Origin: Scatosoma sp900555925
GTDB taxonomy: Bacteria > Bacillota > Clostridia > Christensenellales > Borkfalkiaceae
Assembly (NCBI GenBank): GCA_959603585.1
Contig: CAUGYD010000015.1
Location: 1-32,412, forward strand
Reading direction: 5' to 3'
Length of the DNA: 32,412 nucleotides
Shown here: one piece after another, positions 25,248 to 32,412 of the stretch
How the letters are laid out: each line of letters starts with the position of its first letter
How positions within the stretch are numbered: position 1 is the first letter of the stretch
Made by a program: the position numbers and the translations under genes
Notes under the pieces: generated by a model
Told to the model about the DNA's origin: nothing
The model's input: the letters and a program-made list of their open reading frames with translations, nothing else
Database searches by the model: none

Positions 25248-26180
25248 ATGAAAGCATATACAAAAATACAACTGAAAAAATACAAAGGGTTGTATCTCTT
25301 TCTCATTCCGGGAATCGTATTGGCGTTGATCTTCTCTTACCTGCCTATGGTGGGACTATTGATTGCTTTCAAGGATAACATCAATTTCATTCGTTACAGC
25401 AATCCTTTGGAGGCCTTCGCAAACGCACAATGGACCTTTGAGCATTTTCAAAAGATTTTCAGCGACCACGATATTTATAAGTATATCATCAATACTTTGA
25501 TTATCAGTACTATGAAAATCGTCATTCTGTTCCCGCTTCCCATTTTCCTCGCGGTTATGATTTCCGAGGTGAAAAATAAGGGTTTTTCGTCCTTTGTTCA
25601 GAGCATGGTTTTTTTACCGCACTTTTTGTCCTGGGTCGTCATTACCGGTATCTTCAAAAACCTTTTGGCGGTTGACGGGCCCGTCAATCACTTCCTCGGC
25701 GCTCTGGGACTACCGGGGGATACGCATTGGTTCGGGGAAGCGTCGCTCTTTCGCGGGCTGGTAGTGGCTCTGTCGGGCTGGAAGGAAATCGGATATAGCT
25801 CCATTGTTTACATAGCGGCGATTATGGCTATCGACATGAGCTTATACGAGGCGGCGAAGCTCGACGGCGCGGGAAAGTTTCAGCAGATTTTCCGCATCAC
25901 TATTCCCATGATTGTCCCGACTATCGTCGTCATGCTGATTATTCGTTTGGGATATCTGATGGAAGCGGGCTTTGAACAGATTTATACGATGATATCCTCT
26001 ACCACGAGGGAGACGGGCGAAATTATCGGTACCTATATTTACCGCATCAGCTTGGGTGAAAATGCGGGAAATTATGGTCTTTCGACCGCCGTGGGATTAT
26101 TTAACGGCGTCATCTCGCTCATTCTTATCGTCGCCGCGAATTATATCTCCAAAAAGGTGACTCAGGAGGGGATTTGGTAA
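25248..26180 (+). CDS. ABC transporter permease (LplB type)
   Basis: The 310-aa protein starts with a short Lys-rich N-terminus, then YLFLIPGIVLALIFSYLPMVGLLIAFKDN, the typical LplB opening. About six helices follow, with the EAA loop at EAAKLDGAGKFQQIFRITIPMI. It ends with YISKKVTQEGIW, the usual LplB C-terminus. The gap from the binding-protein gene is 6 bp, so they are one operon. It forms half of the membrane channel. Confidence 0.92.
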   Translation: MKAYTKIQLKKYKGLYLFLIPGIVLALIFSYLPMVGLLIAFKDNINFIRYSNPLEAFANAQWTFEHFQKIFSDHDIYKYIINTLIISTMKIVILFPLPIFLAVMISEVKNKGFSSFVQSMVFLPHFLSWVVITGIFKNLLAVDGPVNHFLGALGLPGDTHWFGEASLFRGLVVALSGWKEIGYSSIVYIAAIMAIDMSLYEAAKLDGAGKFQQIFRITIPMIVPTIVVMLIIRLGYLMEAGFEQIYTMISSTTRETGEIIGTYIYRISLGENAGNYGLSTAVGLFNGVISLILIVAANYISKKVTQEGIW

Positions 26181-26181
26181 T

Positions 26182-27051
26182 ATGAAAGATCAGACCGAAA
26201 AAAAGAAAAAAATTAAAGAAGCGCCTATCTTTTACGCCGTCAACTATATCTTATTGACGATTATCGCGCTCGGCTGTCTCGTACCGTTTTTTAACGTCGT
26301 CGCCAAAGCTTTCTCTACTTATGGTAAAACGGTCATCATTCTTCCGCGCGATTTCACTTGGTTCAACTTTCAGCAGGTCTTTGGCGACGTCGCCTACTTC
26401 CGCGCGTTCGGCGTCTCCGTAGGCGTGACCTTATCGGGAACTCTGTTCTCAGTCGGGTTTATGCTCATGGCGGCTTATCCGCTGAGTAAAAAGGATCTTC
26501 CGTTCCGCAAGGGAATTATGATTTTCTTTATGATTGTCATGCTCTTTTCCGGCGGTATCGTGCCGAATTTCTTCGTTATGAAAATTTTGGGCTTACTCAA
26601 TACTCCGTTCGCTCTCGTTTTGCCCTCCCTCGTTCAAGTTTACAACCTCATTCTATTGAAAAATGCCTTGGAAGGAGTCCCCGCGGAGTTAGAGGAGTCC
26701 GCTCGTATCGACGGTGCGGGAAATGCGCGTATTTTGGCGGGAATACTCATGCCCGTATTGCTGCCCGCGATTTCCAGTGTGGCTCTATTTACGGCGGTGA
26801 CTTACTGGAACAATTACTTCAATGCGCTTTTATACCTCATAAACGCGGAAAATTATTATCCGCTTTCTATGTTCATTCTCAATAAAATCAACTCCGTGCC
26901 GGATATTCTCGGTGACCAGCAGCTCTACCATCAAAAGACATATATCGAAGCCGCTATGATTATCGTCAGTATTCTGCCTATCGTCTGCGCGTATCCCTTC
27001 GTTCAGAAATTTTTCGTCCGCGGGCTCACGGTGGGCAGCGTGAAAGGATAA
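26182..27051 (+). CDS. ABC transporter permease (YtcP/LplC type)
   Basis: The 289-aa protein has six predicted helices beginning NYILLTIIALGCLVPFFNV, the YtcP-like FSGGIVPNFFVMKILGL segment, and the EAA-like loop EESARIDGAGNARILAGILMPVL. It ends FVRGLTVGSVKG, the hallmark C-terminus of this subfamily. It starts one base after the stop of the LplB-type gene. No ATPase follows; the next gene is a kinase. Confidence 0.92.
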   Translation: MKDQTEKKKKIKEAPIFYAVNYILLTIIALGCLVPFFNVVAKAFSTYGKTVIILPRDFTWFNFQQVFGDVAYFRAFGVSVGVTLSGTLFSVGFMLMAAYPLSKKDLPFRKGIMIFFMIVMLFSGGIVPNFFVMKILGLLNTPFALVLPSLVQVYNLILLKNALEGVPAELEESARIDGAGNARILAGILMPVLLPAISSVALFTAVTYWNNYFNALLYLINAENYYPLSMFILNKINSVPDILGDQQLYHQKTYIEAAMIIVSILPIVCAYPFVQKFFVRGLTVGSVKG

Positions 27052-27064
27052 GGAGAGCTTTTCT

Positions 27065-27910
27065 ATGAAACTTTGCGTCGATATTGGGGCAACGAATATC
27101 AAGAGTGGAATTATTGAGGACGGCCGTCTTCTGCGGACGGCCGTCACTCCTACGGATACCTCGCACGGGCTGGAAGGTATCGTCGAGTCTCTGGCTCGCG
27201 CTATAAAAAAATTCGATTTATCCTGTGTTTCTACTTTATGTATCTCCTCTGCCGGCCGGATAGATACCCATTCCGGCATAGTGGTCTATGCCACCGACAA
27301 TTTACCCGAATATACGGGCTTTAATTTATATACTTGGGTAAAACAGCATTACGGCTTGCCCTGTGTAGCAATTAATGACGGTCATGCCGCCCTGCTCGGG
27401 GAACTTCTGCTCACGGAGGAGTATAGGACAAAAAAGGTCGTTATGCTGACGCTCGGTTCGGGCATAGGCGGGGCTTATGCCGTAAACGGACGGCTGAAAG
27501 CCGATGAAAAAAATAATTATGCTCTATTTGGGCATATCGTCATCGAGGAGAACGGTCTGCCCTGCAACTGCGGCAAAAGAGGATGTGCGGAACAATATCT
27601 CTCCGGCCGCGCCATTAATCGACAGGCTGGGGAGCTGGGAATTTCAAAGGACGGTTTGTTTTTGACCGCGGAAAAGGGAAATCCGAGGGCTTTGGCTCTA
27701 TGCGGGGAACTCACGGAACGGCTGAAAATACTTTTGGAAAAAATTCAAAAAATCAGCCCGTTCGATATCTGTATTTTGGGCGGCGGAGTTACGGACGGAA
27801 TGGGGAATTTTTTTGAGAAATTTTGCGCTTGCGGATTTGACGTGCGTCGGGCAAAAGCCGGAAATGCTGCGGGAATGTTGGGCGCATATTATTTAGGAGC
27901 AAATTTATGA
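27065..27910 (+). CDS. ROK family sugar kinase, candidate ManNAc/GlcNAc kinase
   Basis: The 281-aa protein has the ROK phosphate-binding start VDIGATNIKSG (5-15), the catalytic Asp105 in INDGH, the LTLGSGIGGAY loop (128-138) and a zinc site of His157, Cys167, Cys169 and Cys174 in CNCGKRGCAE. Members phosphorylate glucose, ManNAc, GlcNAc or fructose in the cytoplasm with ATP. With nanE in the cluster, phosphorylation of ManNAc or GlcNAc is the most economical reading. There is no DNA-binding domain, so it is a kinase and not a ROK repressor. It overlaps the next gene by ATGA. AAGGAGAG precedes its start. Confidence 0.87.
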   Translation: MKLCVDIGATNIKSGIIEDGRLLRTAVTPTDTSHGLEGIVESLARAIKKFDLSCVSTLCISSAGRIDTHSGIVVYATDNLPEYTGFNLYTWVKQHYGLPCVAINDGHAALLGELLLTEEYRTKKVVMLTLGSGIGGAYAVNGRLKADEKNNYALFGHIVIEENGLPCNCGKRGCAEQYLSGRAINRQAGELGISKDGLFLTAEKGNPRALALCGELTERLKILLEKIQKISPFDICILGGGVTDGMGNFFEKFCACGFDVRRAKAGNAAGMLGAYYLGANL

Positions 27911-29445
27911 AAGAATTATCTGCGGATGTCATCATCTACGGCGGGAGTTTGGGCGGGACTCTCGCGGCTTATTCTGCCGCGAAAACGGGAAGGCGTACCT
28001 TTTTATTCGCCGAATCCGATTGGATCGGAGGACAACTGACCGTTCAGGCTGTGCCTCCCGACGAACATAAGTTCATTGAGGAGACGGGATGCACGGCCTC
28101 CTATCGGGCGTACAGAAAGAAAGTGCGTGAACATTATCGCTCGCATCCATATATTATCGACTCATTAAAAAACAAGGATTATTTTTGTCCGGGTGGCTCT
28201 ACGGTGAGCAGGTTGGCTCATCCGCCTAAATTGGCCTTAAAATTGCTCATGGAAATGTTAGAGCCTTTTCTCGCTTCGGGTACGTTGAAGGTTTTTTATT
28301 CCAGCCTTTTGAAACGAGCGGAGGTCTGCGGGGACGAAATCCGAGCTCTTTATATCGTCTGTCCCGAAGAAGAATATCGCGTGACGGGAAAATATTATTT
28401 GGACGGTTCAGACGAAGGCGAATTAATTTATGAAAGCGGCTGTGAATATACCTCCGGAGCGGAAAGCCGCGAGGAGACAGGAGAGCCGTCTGCCGCTCGT
28501 TTGGCAAATTCTTCGGACAGACAGCCTGTAACCTGGACTTTGGCGTTTGCGGACAGGCGAAAGGGGGATTTCGTCATCGAAAGGCCACGGGAGTATGAGT
28601 ATTTCAGAAGGCTTATTCAGCCATACGACAAATATCCCGTTTTGAGTATGTATGGTCCCGATTCGGCTACGGGAAAGGCAAAGCGCTTTGGTATGTATGA
28701 CGGGGAAATGGACGAGGCAGGGAAGCGATTATTTGGATTATTTACTTATCGGCGCATCGTTTGCGCCGCACATTTTAAGGACGAGTACGAGCCATATGAT
28801 GTAACGCTTTTGAATTGGCCGCAAAACGACTATTTTATGGGAAATACTTTCGACAGTGAAAATGACGCAGAAAACAGGGAAGCCGCTCGACAGCTTACGC
28901 TTTCGTTTTTTTATTGGTTACAGACCGAAGCTCCGCGGGAAGGGGGCAAAGGATATCCGTTTTTCTGTCCGGACGGAGAAATCGTCGGTACGGAAAACGG
29001 TTTGACAAAAAGCTATTATGTCCGGGAAAGCAGGCGCATTAAAGCGGATTTTACCGTTCGAGAAAACGAGATATCTCCGGAGGGAAATCCTGCCTTTTTC
29101 GACAGTGTAGGTGTAGGGAGCTATCCCATTGATTTGCATATCACGACTGTCACGCATTCTTTCTTTTATAAGCCGAGCAAGCCGTTTACCATTCCCCTCG
29201 GAGCGTTTATTCCTGTCAGAATGAAAAATCTTCTTCCCGCCTGTAAAAATATAGGGACCACGCATTTGACGAACGGTTGTTTCCGCTTACATCCCACAGA
29301 ATGGAATATAGGGGAAGCGGCGGGATTATTGGCTGCCTATTCACTGGATTATGGTGTATCGCCGCGTGAAATCCGAAACGATAAAAACAAGTTGAAAAAT
29401 TTTCAAGAGTTTCTTATTTCTAACGGAATACAGCTTTATTGGTAG
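27907..29445 (+). CDS. FAD-dependent oxidoreductase (PF12831 type)
   Basis: The 512-aa protein begins with a Rossmann FAD-binding motif, IIYGGSLGGTLAAYSAAKTG (9-28), then IGGQLTVQAVPPDEH, the glycine-rich loop of PF12831. YYLDGSDEGEL in the middle and NIGTTHLTNGCFRLHPTEWNIGEAAG near the C-terminus, the second FAD contact, complete the family pattern. There is no signal peptide, so it is cytoplasmic. Members occur often beside glycosidases, yet few have a known substrate. Here it is translationally coupled to a sugar kinase, so it may oxidise a sugar, glycoside or sugar acid from the imported glycan. It is the last gene of locus 3. Confidence 0.85.
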   Translation: MKELSADVIIYGGSLGGTLAAYSAAKTGRRTFLFAESDWIGGQLTVQAVPPDEHKFIEETGCTASYRAYRKKVREHYRSHPYIIDSLKNKDYFCPGGSTVSRLAHPPKLALKLLMEMLEPFLASGTLKVFYSSLLKRAEVCGDEIRALYIVCPEEEYRVTGKYYLDGSDEGELIYESGCEYTSGAESREETGEPSAARLANSSDRQPVTWTLAFADRRKGDFVIERPREYEYFRRLIQPYDKYPVLSMYGPDSATGKAKRFGMYDGEMDEAGKRLFGLFTYRRIVCAAHFKDEYEPYDVTLLNWPQNDYFMGNTFDSENDAENREAARQLTLSFFYWLQTEAPREGGKGYPFFCPDGEIVGTENGLTKSYYVRESRRIKADFTVRENEISPEGNPAFFDSVGVGSYPIDLHITTVTHSFFYKPSKPFTIPLGAFIPVRMKNLLPACKNIGTTHLTNGCFRLHPTEWNIGEAAGLLAAYSLDYGVSPREIRNDKNKLKNFQEFLISNGIQLYW

Positions 29446-29485
29446 ATAAAGCCTTTTCTTGGAGACGAGTGAGGGCGCGGAATAG

Positions 29486-29517
29486 AAAATCGTTGGGATT
29501 TTTCAACGATTTTTTTT
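29486..29517 (+). terminator. Intrinsic terminator of locus 3
   Basis: AAAATCGTTG (29486-29495) pairs with CAACGATTTT (29504-29513) around an 8-base loop and runs into a block of eight T (29510-29517). It lies 40 bases after the oxidoreductase stop codon and marks the border between chromosome-like genes and mobile debris. Confidence 0.85.
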
Positions 29518-29547
29518 AATTGAAGAACAAGCTAGAGGCTTATAAAA

Positions 29548-29655
29548 ACCACCGGCTATGCCGGTGGTGAAAATCTTTAGCTTCAGGCATTCATGTGCTA
29601 TACTATATGTGAGGCCTTGAGCCGCACATAAGCAAAGTGCAAAGGAGGGCGTTAC
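29548..29655 (+). mobile_element. IS200/IS605-like left end without its transposase
   Basis: ACCACCGGC (29548-29556) and GCCGGTGGT (29560-29568) form a 9-bp hairpin with a TAT loop, the kind found at IS200/IS605 ends. A possible -10 box TATACT (29599-29604) and the site AAAGGAGGG (29641-29649) follow, as would be expected before a tnpA start, but no ATG comes at the right place. The sequence instead passes into relaxase-coding DNA near 29656. I read this as an IS end whose transposase was lost by deletion. The assignment rests on recognition of the pattern, not on alignment. Confidence 0.45.
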
Positions 29656-30114
29656 GGGGTAAAGATAACGAGGTCAGGCAAGGACTACTCCTATCTTCAC
29701 CCGAAGAAAAGCAAAGCTATCCGAGGGCAGAAGCTCGGAAAAAATTATACAAAAATGGAGGTATTGAAATCACTTGGAGAATATGAGGACGGGCCAGCAA
29801 TCGAAACCGTTGGCGGAATTACAGCGGATCAACGAACAGCGAAGAGCGGAAACGGAGAACGGACTTCTCAAAGAAGCGTTGGCGATCTCGAACGAGAACT
29901 GCAAGAGCTTGATAGAGAGGCAGAATACGCTCGTCGCGGACTTGACGGAGAGCGTGAACGAGATAAAGAACGACAACGGCTTTTACGTGAAAAGGCTGGA
30001 CGAGAACGTGCGGAACACAGTCAGAGAGATCCGCGAGATAACGCAGGAGGAACGGGAGTTCAAAGCGGAAGTCAGCCAAACGATAAAAAACGAGATAACT
30101 CGTTCAGTAAATGA
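29656..30114 (+). pseudogene. C-terminal remnant of a relaxase/mobilization nuclease
   Basis: The frame reads GVKITRSGKDYSYLHP at 29656-29703, then KSKAIRGQKLGKNYTKMEVL, which resembles the end of the relaxase domain (PF03432 type) of clostridial mobilizable elements. The catalytic N-terminal part with Tyr and the His triad is absent, replaced upstream by an IS-like end. The frame stays open to 30114 as an Arg/Glu-rich tail including ERTSQRSVGDLERELQEL. That tail overlaps, in another frame, the coiled-coil membrane protein at 29783. It cannot encode a working relaxase. Confidence 0.55.
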
Positions 30115-30313
30115 AGCGAAAGGTTACGCGCTCGAACAGGTGGGTGAAACGCTGTCGGAGATAAAGGAACAACTCAAAGCCACGGCGAAGGAGATCGAAA
30201 GCGGGCGAGAGAATATGAAATCGGAACGCGTCTTCCACAAGTTTCTGTTTTGGGCAACGCCCGTTCTTCTGCTGGCTCAGACGTTGGCAATATTATTTCT
30301 GATTTTAAGATAA
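29783..30313 (+). CDS. Coiled-coil protein with C-terminal membrane anchor, mobile-element associated
   Basis: The 176-aa product starts at ATG 29783 (GGAG three bases before; a TTG at 29774 is an alternative). Residues about 10-150 are highly charged, with heptad-like spacing (LLKEALAISNENCKSLIERQ and similar), predicting a long coiled coil. The end, FLFWATPVLLLAQTLAILFLILR, is one transmembrane helix. Similar small coiled-coil/tail-anchored proteins follow relaxase genes in clostridial elements; function is not known to me. It overlaps the relaxase remnant for about 330 bp in a different frame. It appears intact, unlike its neighbours. Confidence 0.6.
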   Translation: MRTGQQSKPLAELQRINEQRRAETENGLLKEALAISNENCKSLIERQNTLVADLTESVNEIKNDNGFYVKRLDENVRNTVREIREITQEEREFKAEVSQTIKNEITRSVNEAKGYALEQVGETLSEIKEQLKATAKEIESGRENMKSERVFHKFLFWATPVLLLAQTLAILFLILR

Positions 30314-30527
30314 GCAAAGCTCAATAACCGACTGCGGCGCAGGTGTCTATTTATCCCGTTAGGGAAATTAAAAACAGGGATTGAAAGAGTGACTGCGGCA
30401 GCGACGTAAAGTGAAATTCCGTACATAACGGTCTTAAAAGCCCGACAGGGCGAAAGGAAGAAAATTATGAGATCTGAATATTTATAACGAAATTAAAACT
30501 TGGAGGAAATAAATTACGGGGAAAACA
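30314..30527. other. Non-coding spacer of the mobile element
   Basis: The spacer holds a direct repeat GACTGCGGC at 30330-30338 and 30391-30399, a small hairpin GCCCGACAGGGC near 30440-30451, and an ATG at 30467 after AGGAAG that encodes only six residues before a stop. I recall similar spacers between mobilization and tnpW/tnpX-type genes in clostridial elements, which would suit a cis-acting or RNA role, but this is from memory and unverified. Confidence 0.35.
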
Positions 30528-30704
30528 ATGAAACAATCGGGTGCGGAGTTCGGCTCTGCCCCTACCTCTACGAACGAATATGAAATTAGGGGAAAGAAAT
30601 ACATAGTAACGAGTCATTATGTCGGAGGAAAAGATTTTCAAAAAGTATTGGACGATCTGGCATTCAGACAAGTGATTGCGGAAATGCAAGATTCCGCGAA
30701 CTAA
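30528..30704 (+). CDS. Small TnpW-like transposon protein
   Basis: A 58-aa frame starts at ATG 30528 behind ACGGGGA. Its core reads YEIRGKKYIVTSHYVGGKDF followed by a short helix (VLDDLAFRQVIAEM). The small beta core ending in YIV-S and its position just before the serine recombinase resemble TnpW-like proteins of Tn4451-type elements (PF14202-like). The role of TnpW is unknown. No signal peptide or helix-turn-helix is seen. Confidence 0.55.
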   Translation: MKQSGAEFGSAPTSTNEYEIRGKKYIVTSHYVGGKDFQKVLDDLAFRQVIAEMQDSAN

Positions 30705-30715
30705 ATATATATCGG

Positions 30716-30775
30716 GCAGCTTGAAATTTTCGGCGCGTTGTGATATAATTATAACGCATTGAAAATTCAAGCTGC
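30716..30775 (+). promoter_or_regulatory. Promoter of the serine recombinase inside an inverted repeat
   Basis: TTGAAA (30721-30726), a 17-base spacer and TATAAT (30744-30749) form a strong promoter. It is framed by GCAGCTTGAAATTTTC (30716-30731) and its inverted copy GAAAATTCAAGCTGC (30761-30775), with one extra A. The left arm covers the -35 box and the right arm the region just after the start site, so a protein bound to both arms could shut the promoter, or the transcript leader could fold. Confidence 0.75.
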
Positions 30776-30797
30776 TTTGATTCGAAGGAGTAAAAGA

Positions 30798-32412
30798 ATG
30801 CAATCAAAGCAAAACAGAAAAGACTACATAGTCGGAATGTACGTGAGATTAAGCCGAGACGATGAACGGGCGGGCGAATCGCTGTCAATCGAAAACCAAA
30901 AGGCTATCCTTTCGGAATATATAGCCGAACAAGGCTGGACGCTTTACGAGATTTACGTTGATGACGGCATTTCCGGGACCACGTTTGAAAGACCGGGAGT
31001 AAAGAAATTGCTCGAAGATGCACAGCAAGGAGTTATCAACACCATACTCGTCAAGGATATGAGCCGTTTCGGAAGAAACTACATCATGGTCGGACAATAT
31101 CTCGATTACGTGTTTCCGTCATTCGGAATACGGTTTGTGGCATTATCGGACAATATCGACACGAAGAACAAGGATACTCCCGCGATGGATATGATGCCGA
31201 TCACCAACGTATTCAACGAATGGTGGGCGGCAACCACGAGCAAGAAGCTGCGTGCCGTGCGAATGAAGAACGCCAAAGAAGGCAAAAACGGGATGTCCCA
31301 TGCGCCATACGGTTACAAACTCGGAACGGACGAAAAACGTACTTTGCAAATCGACGAAGAAACCGCATCCGTTGTCAGACGTATCTTTGAAATGCGTGCG
31401 ACCGGCATGACGCAGAGGAAGATAGCAGACATTCTCAACTAGGAAAAAGTCCTGACGCCCAACGATTACCGAATAGCGACACGGGAATAAACGGGGTGAG
31501 AAATTTTTCGCATCTGTGGCATACGACCGTTTTGAGAACGCTTTTAAGAAACCAAGCGTACATATGCAAGTTAGTCCAACACAAAACAACTACAATTTCA
31601 TATAAGAACCACAAGTGGCAACGCCGTCCGGAAGAAGAATGGATCGTTATCGAAAACGCGCACGAAGCCATAGTTTCCAAGGAACTATGGGATAAGGTAA
31701 AAGAAGTTGAAAAAGCCGTAGGTCACGGAAAGCACACCGTGAGAGGTTATATGCACCCGTTATCGGGGCTGATGTACTGTGCGGACTGCGGAGCGGCTGG
31801 AATACGACGTACATAAAATGGCTCGGCAGAGAAAATACGTATTTCAACTTCAACTGCGAAACAAAATCGCGTATGGGCTCGTCCGCCTGTTTCAGCCACT
31901 TTATCACCGTACCCGTTTTGGAGCAGCTTGTAAAACAGGACGTCGCGGCAAAAGCGAAGATGATCCTCGGGCGCGAAGCGGAATTCAAACAGTGGTATTT
32001 ACAGAGGCAGGCAGCGCTGGCAGACGCGAATCAGTCCGATGTCAAAAAGGCGCTGAAAAGAGCGGAAAAACGCTTGCTTGAACTCGACAAACTGCTGGAA
32101 GCGGCGTTTGAAGAAAAAGTCGCGGGGAAAATCCCCGAAAGCGTGTGTGTGAAACGGATCGAAAAGTACACCGCCGAACAGACGGAACTGCAAGAGAAGA
32201 CAACCTCTCTTATACAGGGACTTGAGCAGGTATCACAGGTCAAAACGAATGTGGACAAATTTATCCGCAGACTGAAACTATACTTCGATTTCTCTGCTTT
32301 AATGCGTGAAATGTGCTTGGCGTTGTTAATAGACTAATTATCGGCGCAAAAGAAACAGTCACAGGCAAACCGCAGGAGATTCATATCTACTATAAGATAA
32401 TATTGATTTTAT
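30798..32412 (+). pseudogene. Large serine recombinase (TnpX-like), broken by an amber codon and three frameshifts
   Basis: ATG 30798 follows AAGGAG. The N-terminal resolvase domain is intact: YVRLSRDDE with the nucleophile Ser, ENQKAIL, DDGISGTTFERPG and DMSRFGRN. A recombinase domain begins after it. A TAG at 31440 interrupts ILN-EKVLTPNDY. The reading then shifts frame near 31488 (to NGVRNFSHLWHTTVLRTLLRNQAY), near 31792 just after the zinc-ribbon CADCG (to GWNTTYIKWLGRENTYF), and near 32332 (to LIIGAKETVTGKPQEIHIYY). Each shift is consistent with loss of one base. A coiled-coil region (VKKALKRAEKRLLELDKLL) is still readable. The homologous frame runs to the window edge. Family length is about 500-550 aa. 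It should be inactive unless repaired. Confidence 0.85.

Noticed and set aside
14139..29445. A complete sialic acid catabolism operon, because of nanE
   Set aside because: No sialidase, nanA lyase or sialic acid transporter is recognisable; the importer is LplA/LplB type. NanE alone does not show sialic acid use.
29755..30114. Arg/Glu-rich 119-aa frame as a gene of its own
   Set aside because: The same frame continues upstream through relaxase-like sequence to 29632, so its ATG at 29755 is internal. It is better seen as a relaxase tail.
31440..31442. Amber codon in the recombinase as recoding (for example a suppressed TAG)
   Set aside because: The frame also shifts three times further on, and no other gene in the window shows in-frame TAG. 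Plain decay is simpler.

Overview
The window is a stretch of a Bacillota (probably Clostridia) chromosome devoted to carbohydrate use, ending in a decayed mobilizable element. Evidence for the lineage: lipoproteins with short Gly/Asp/Ser-rich linkers after the lipobox cysteine, LplB/YtcP-type ABC permeases, strong AGGAGG-like ribosome binding sites, consensus sigma-A promoters and Tn4451-like mobile genes. The genus cannot be named from sequence alone; an uncultured gut-type Clostridium relative is a guess. No rRNA, tRNA or CRISPR array was seen, and all convincing genes lie on the + strand.

Locus 1 (310-8745) looks like an arabinan/arabinoxylan utilisation operon. It holds a lipoprotein with three CBM4/9-like modules and two Ig-like domains, a secreted GH43 lipoprotein, a family-1 sugar-binding lipoprotein with two permeases, a cytoplasmic GH43 enzyme and a second secreted GH43 lipoprotein. 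A 19-bp hairpin follows. The layout suggests a pathway of binding and cutting outside, importing oligomers, then trimming them inside.

Locus 2 (9146-13990) has its own promoter and terminator and encodes two cytoplasmic glycosidases: a GH84 beta-N-acetylglucosaminidase and a GH38 alpha-mannosidase. Locus 3 (14076-29520) starts at a perfect TTGACA-17-TATAAT promoter. It encodes NanE (ManNAc-6-P epimerase), a DUF4127 protein of unknown function, a large surface GHL10/DUF187 glycosidase-like protein, a repeat lipoprotein, a NAGPA-type phosphodiester glycosidase with a surface tail, an LplA/LplB/YtcP-type importer, a ROK sugar kinase and an FAD-dependent oxidoreductase, followed by a terminator. 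Loci 2 and 3 together suggest use of a mannose/GlcNAc/ManNAc-containing glycan, such as an N-glycan or a phosphodiester-linked glycan. Neither ABC system has an ATPase gene here, so a shared ATPase elsewhere is expected.

The least explained parts are: DUF4127 translationally coupled to NanE; the 823-aa lipoprotein built from three clear plus one diverged 'DGAN' repeats that resemble modules in the neighbouring GHL10 protein; a shared C-terminal tail (GCGS, hydrophobic helix, Lys cluster) on two surface proteins; and two palindrome-plus-hairpin elements of matching architecture but different sequence (1-47 and 19545-19588).

The last 3 kb (29548-32412) is mobile-element debris: an IS200/IS605-like end without a transposase, the C-terminal remnant of a relaxase overlapping a coiled-coil membrane protein, a TnpW-like small protein, and a large serine recombinase inactivated by an amber codon and three frameshifts that all run in the same direction.
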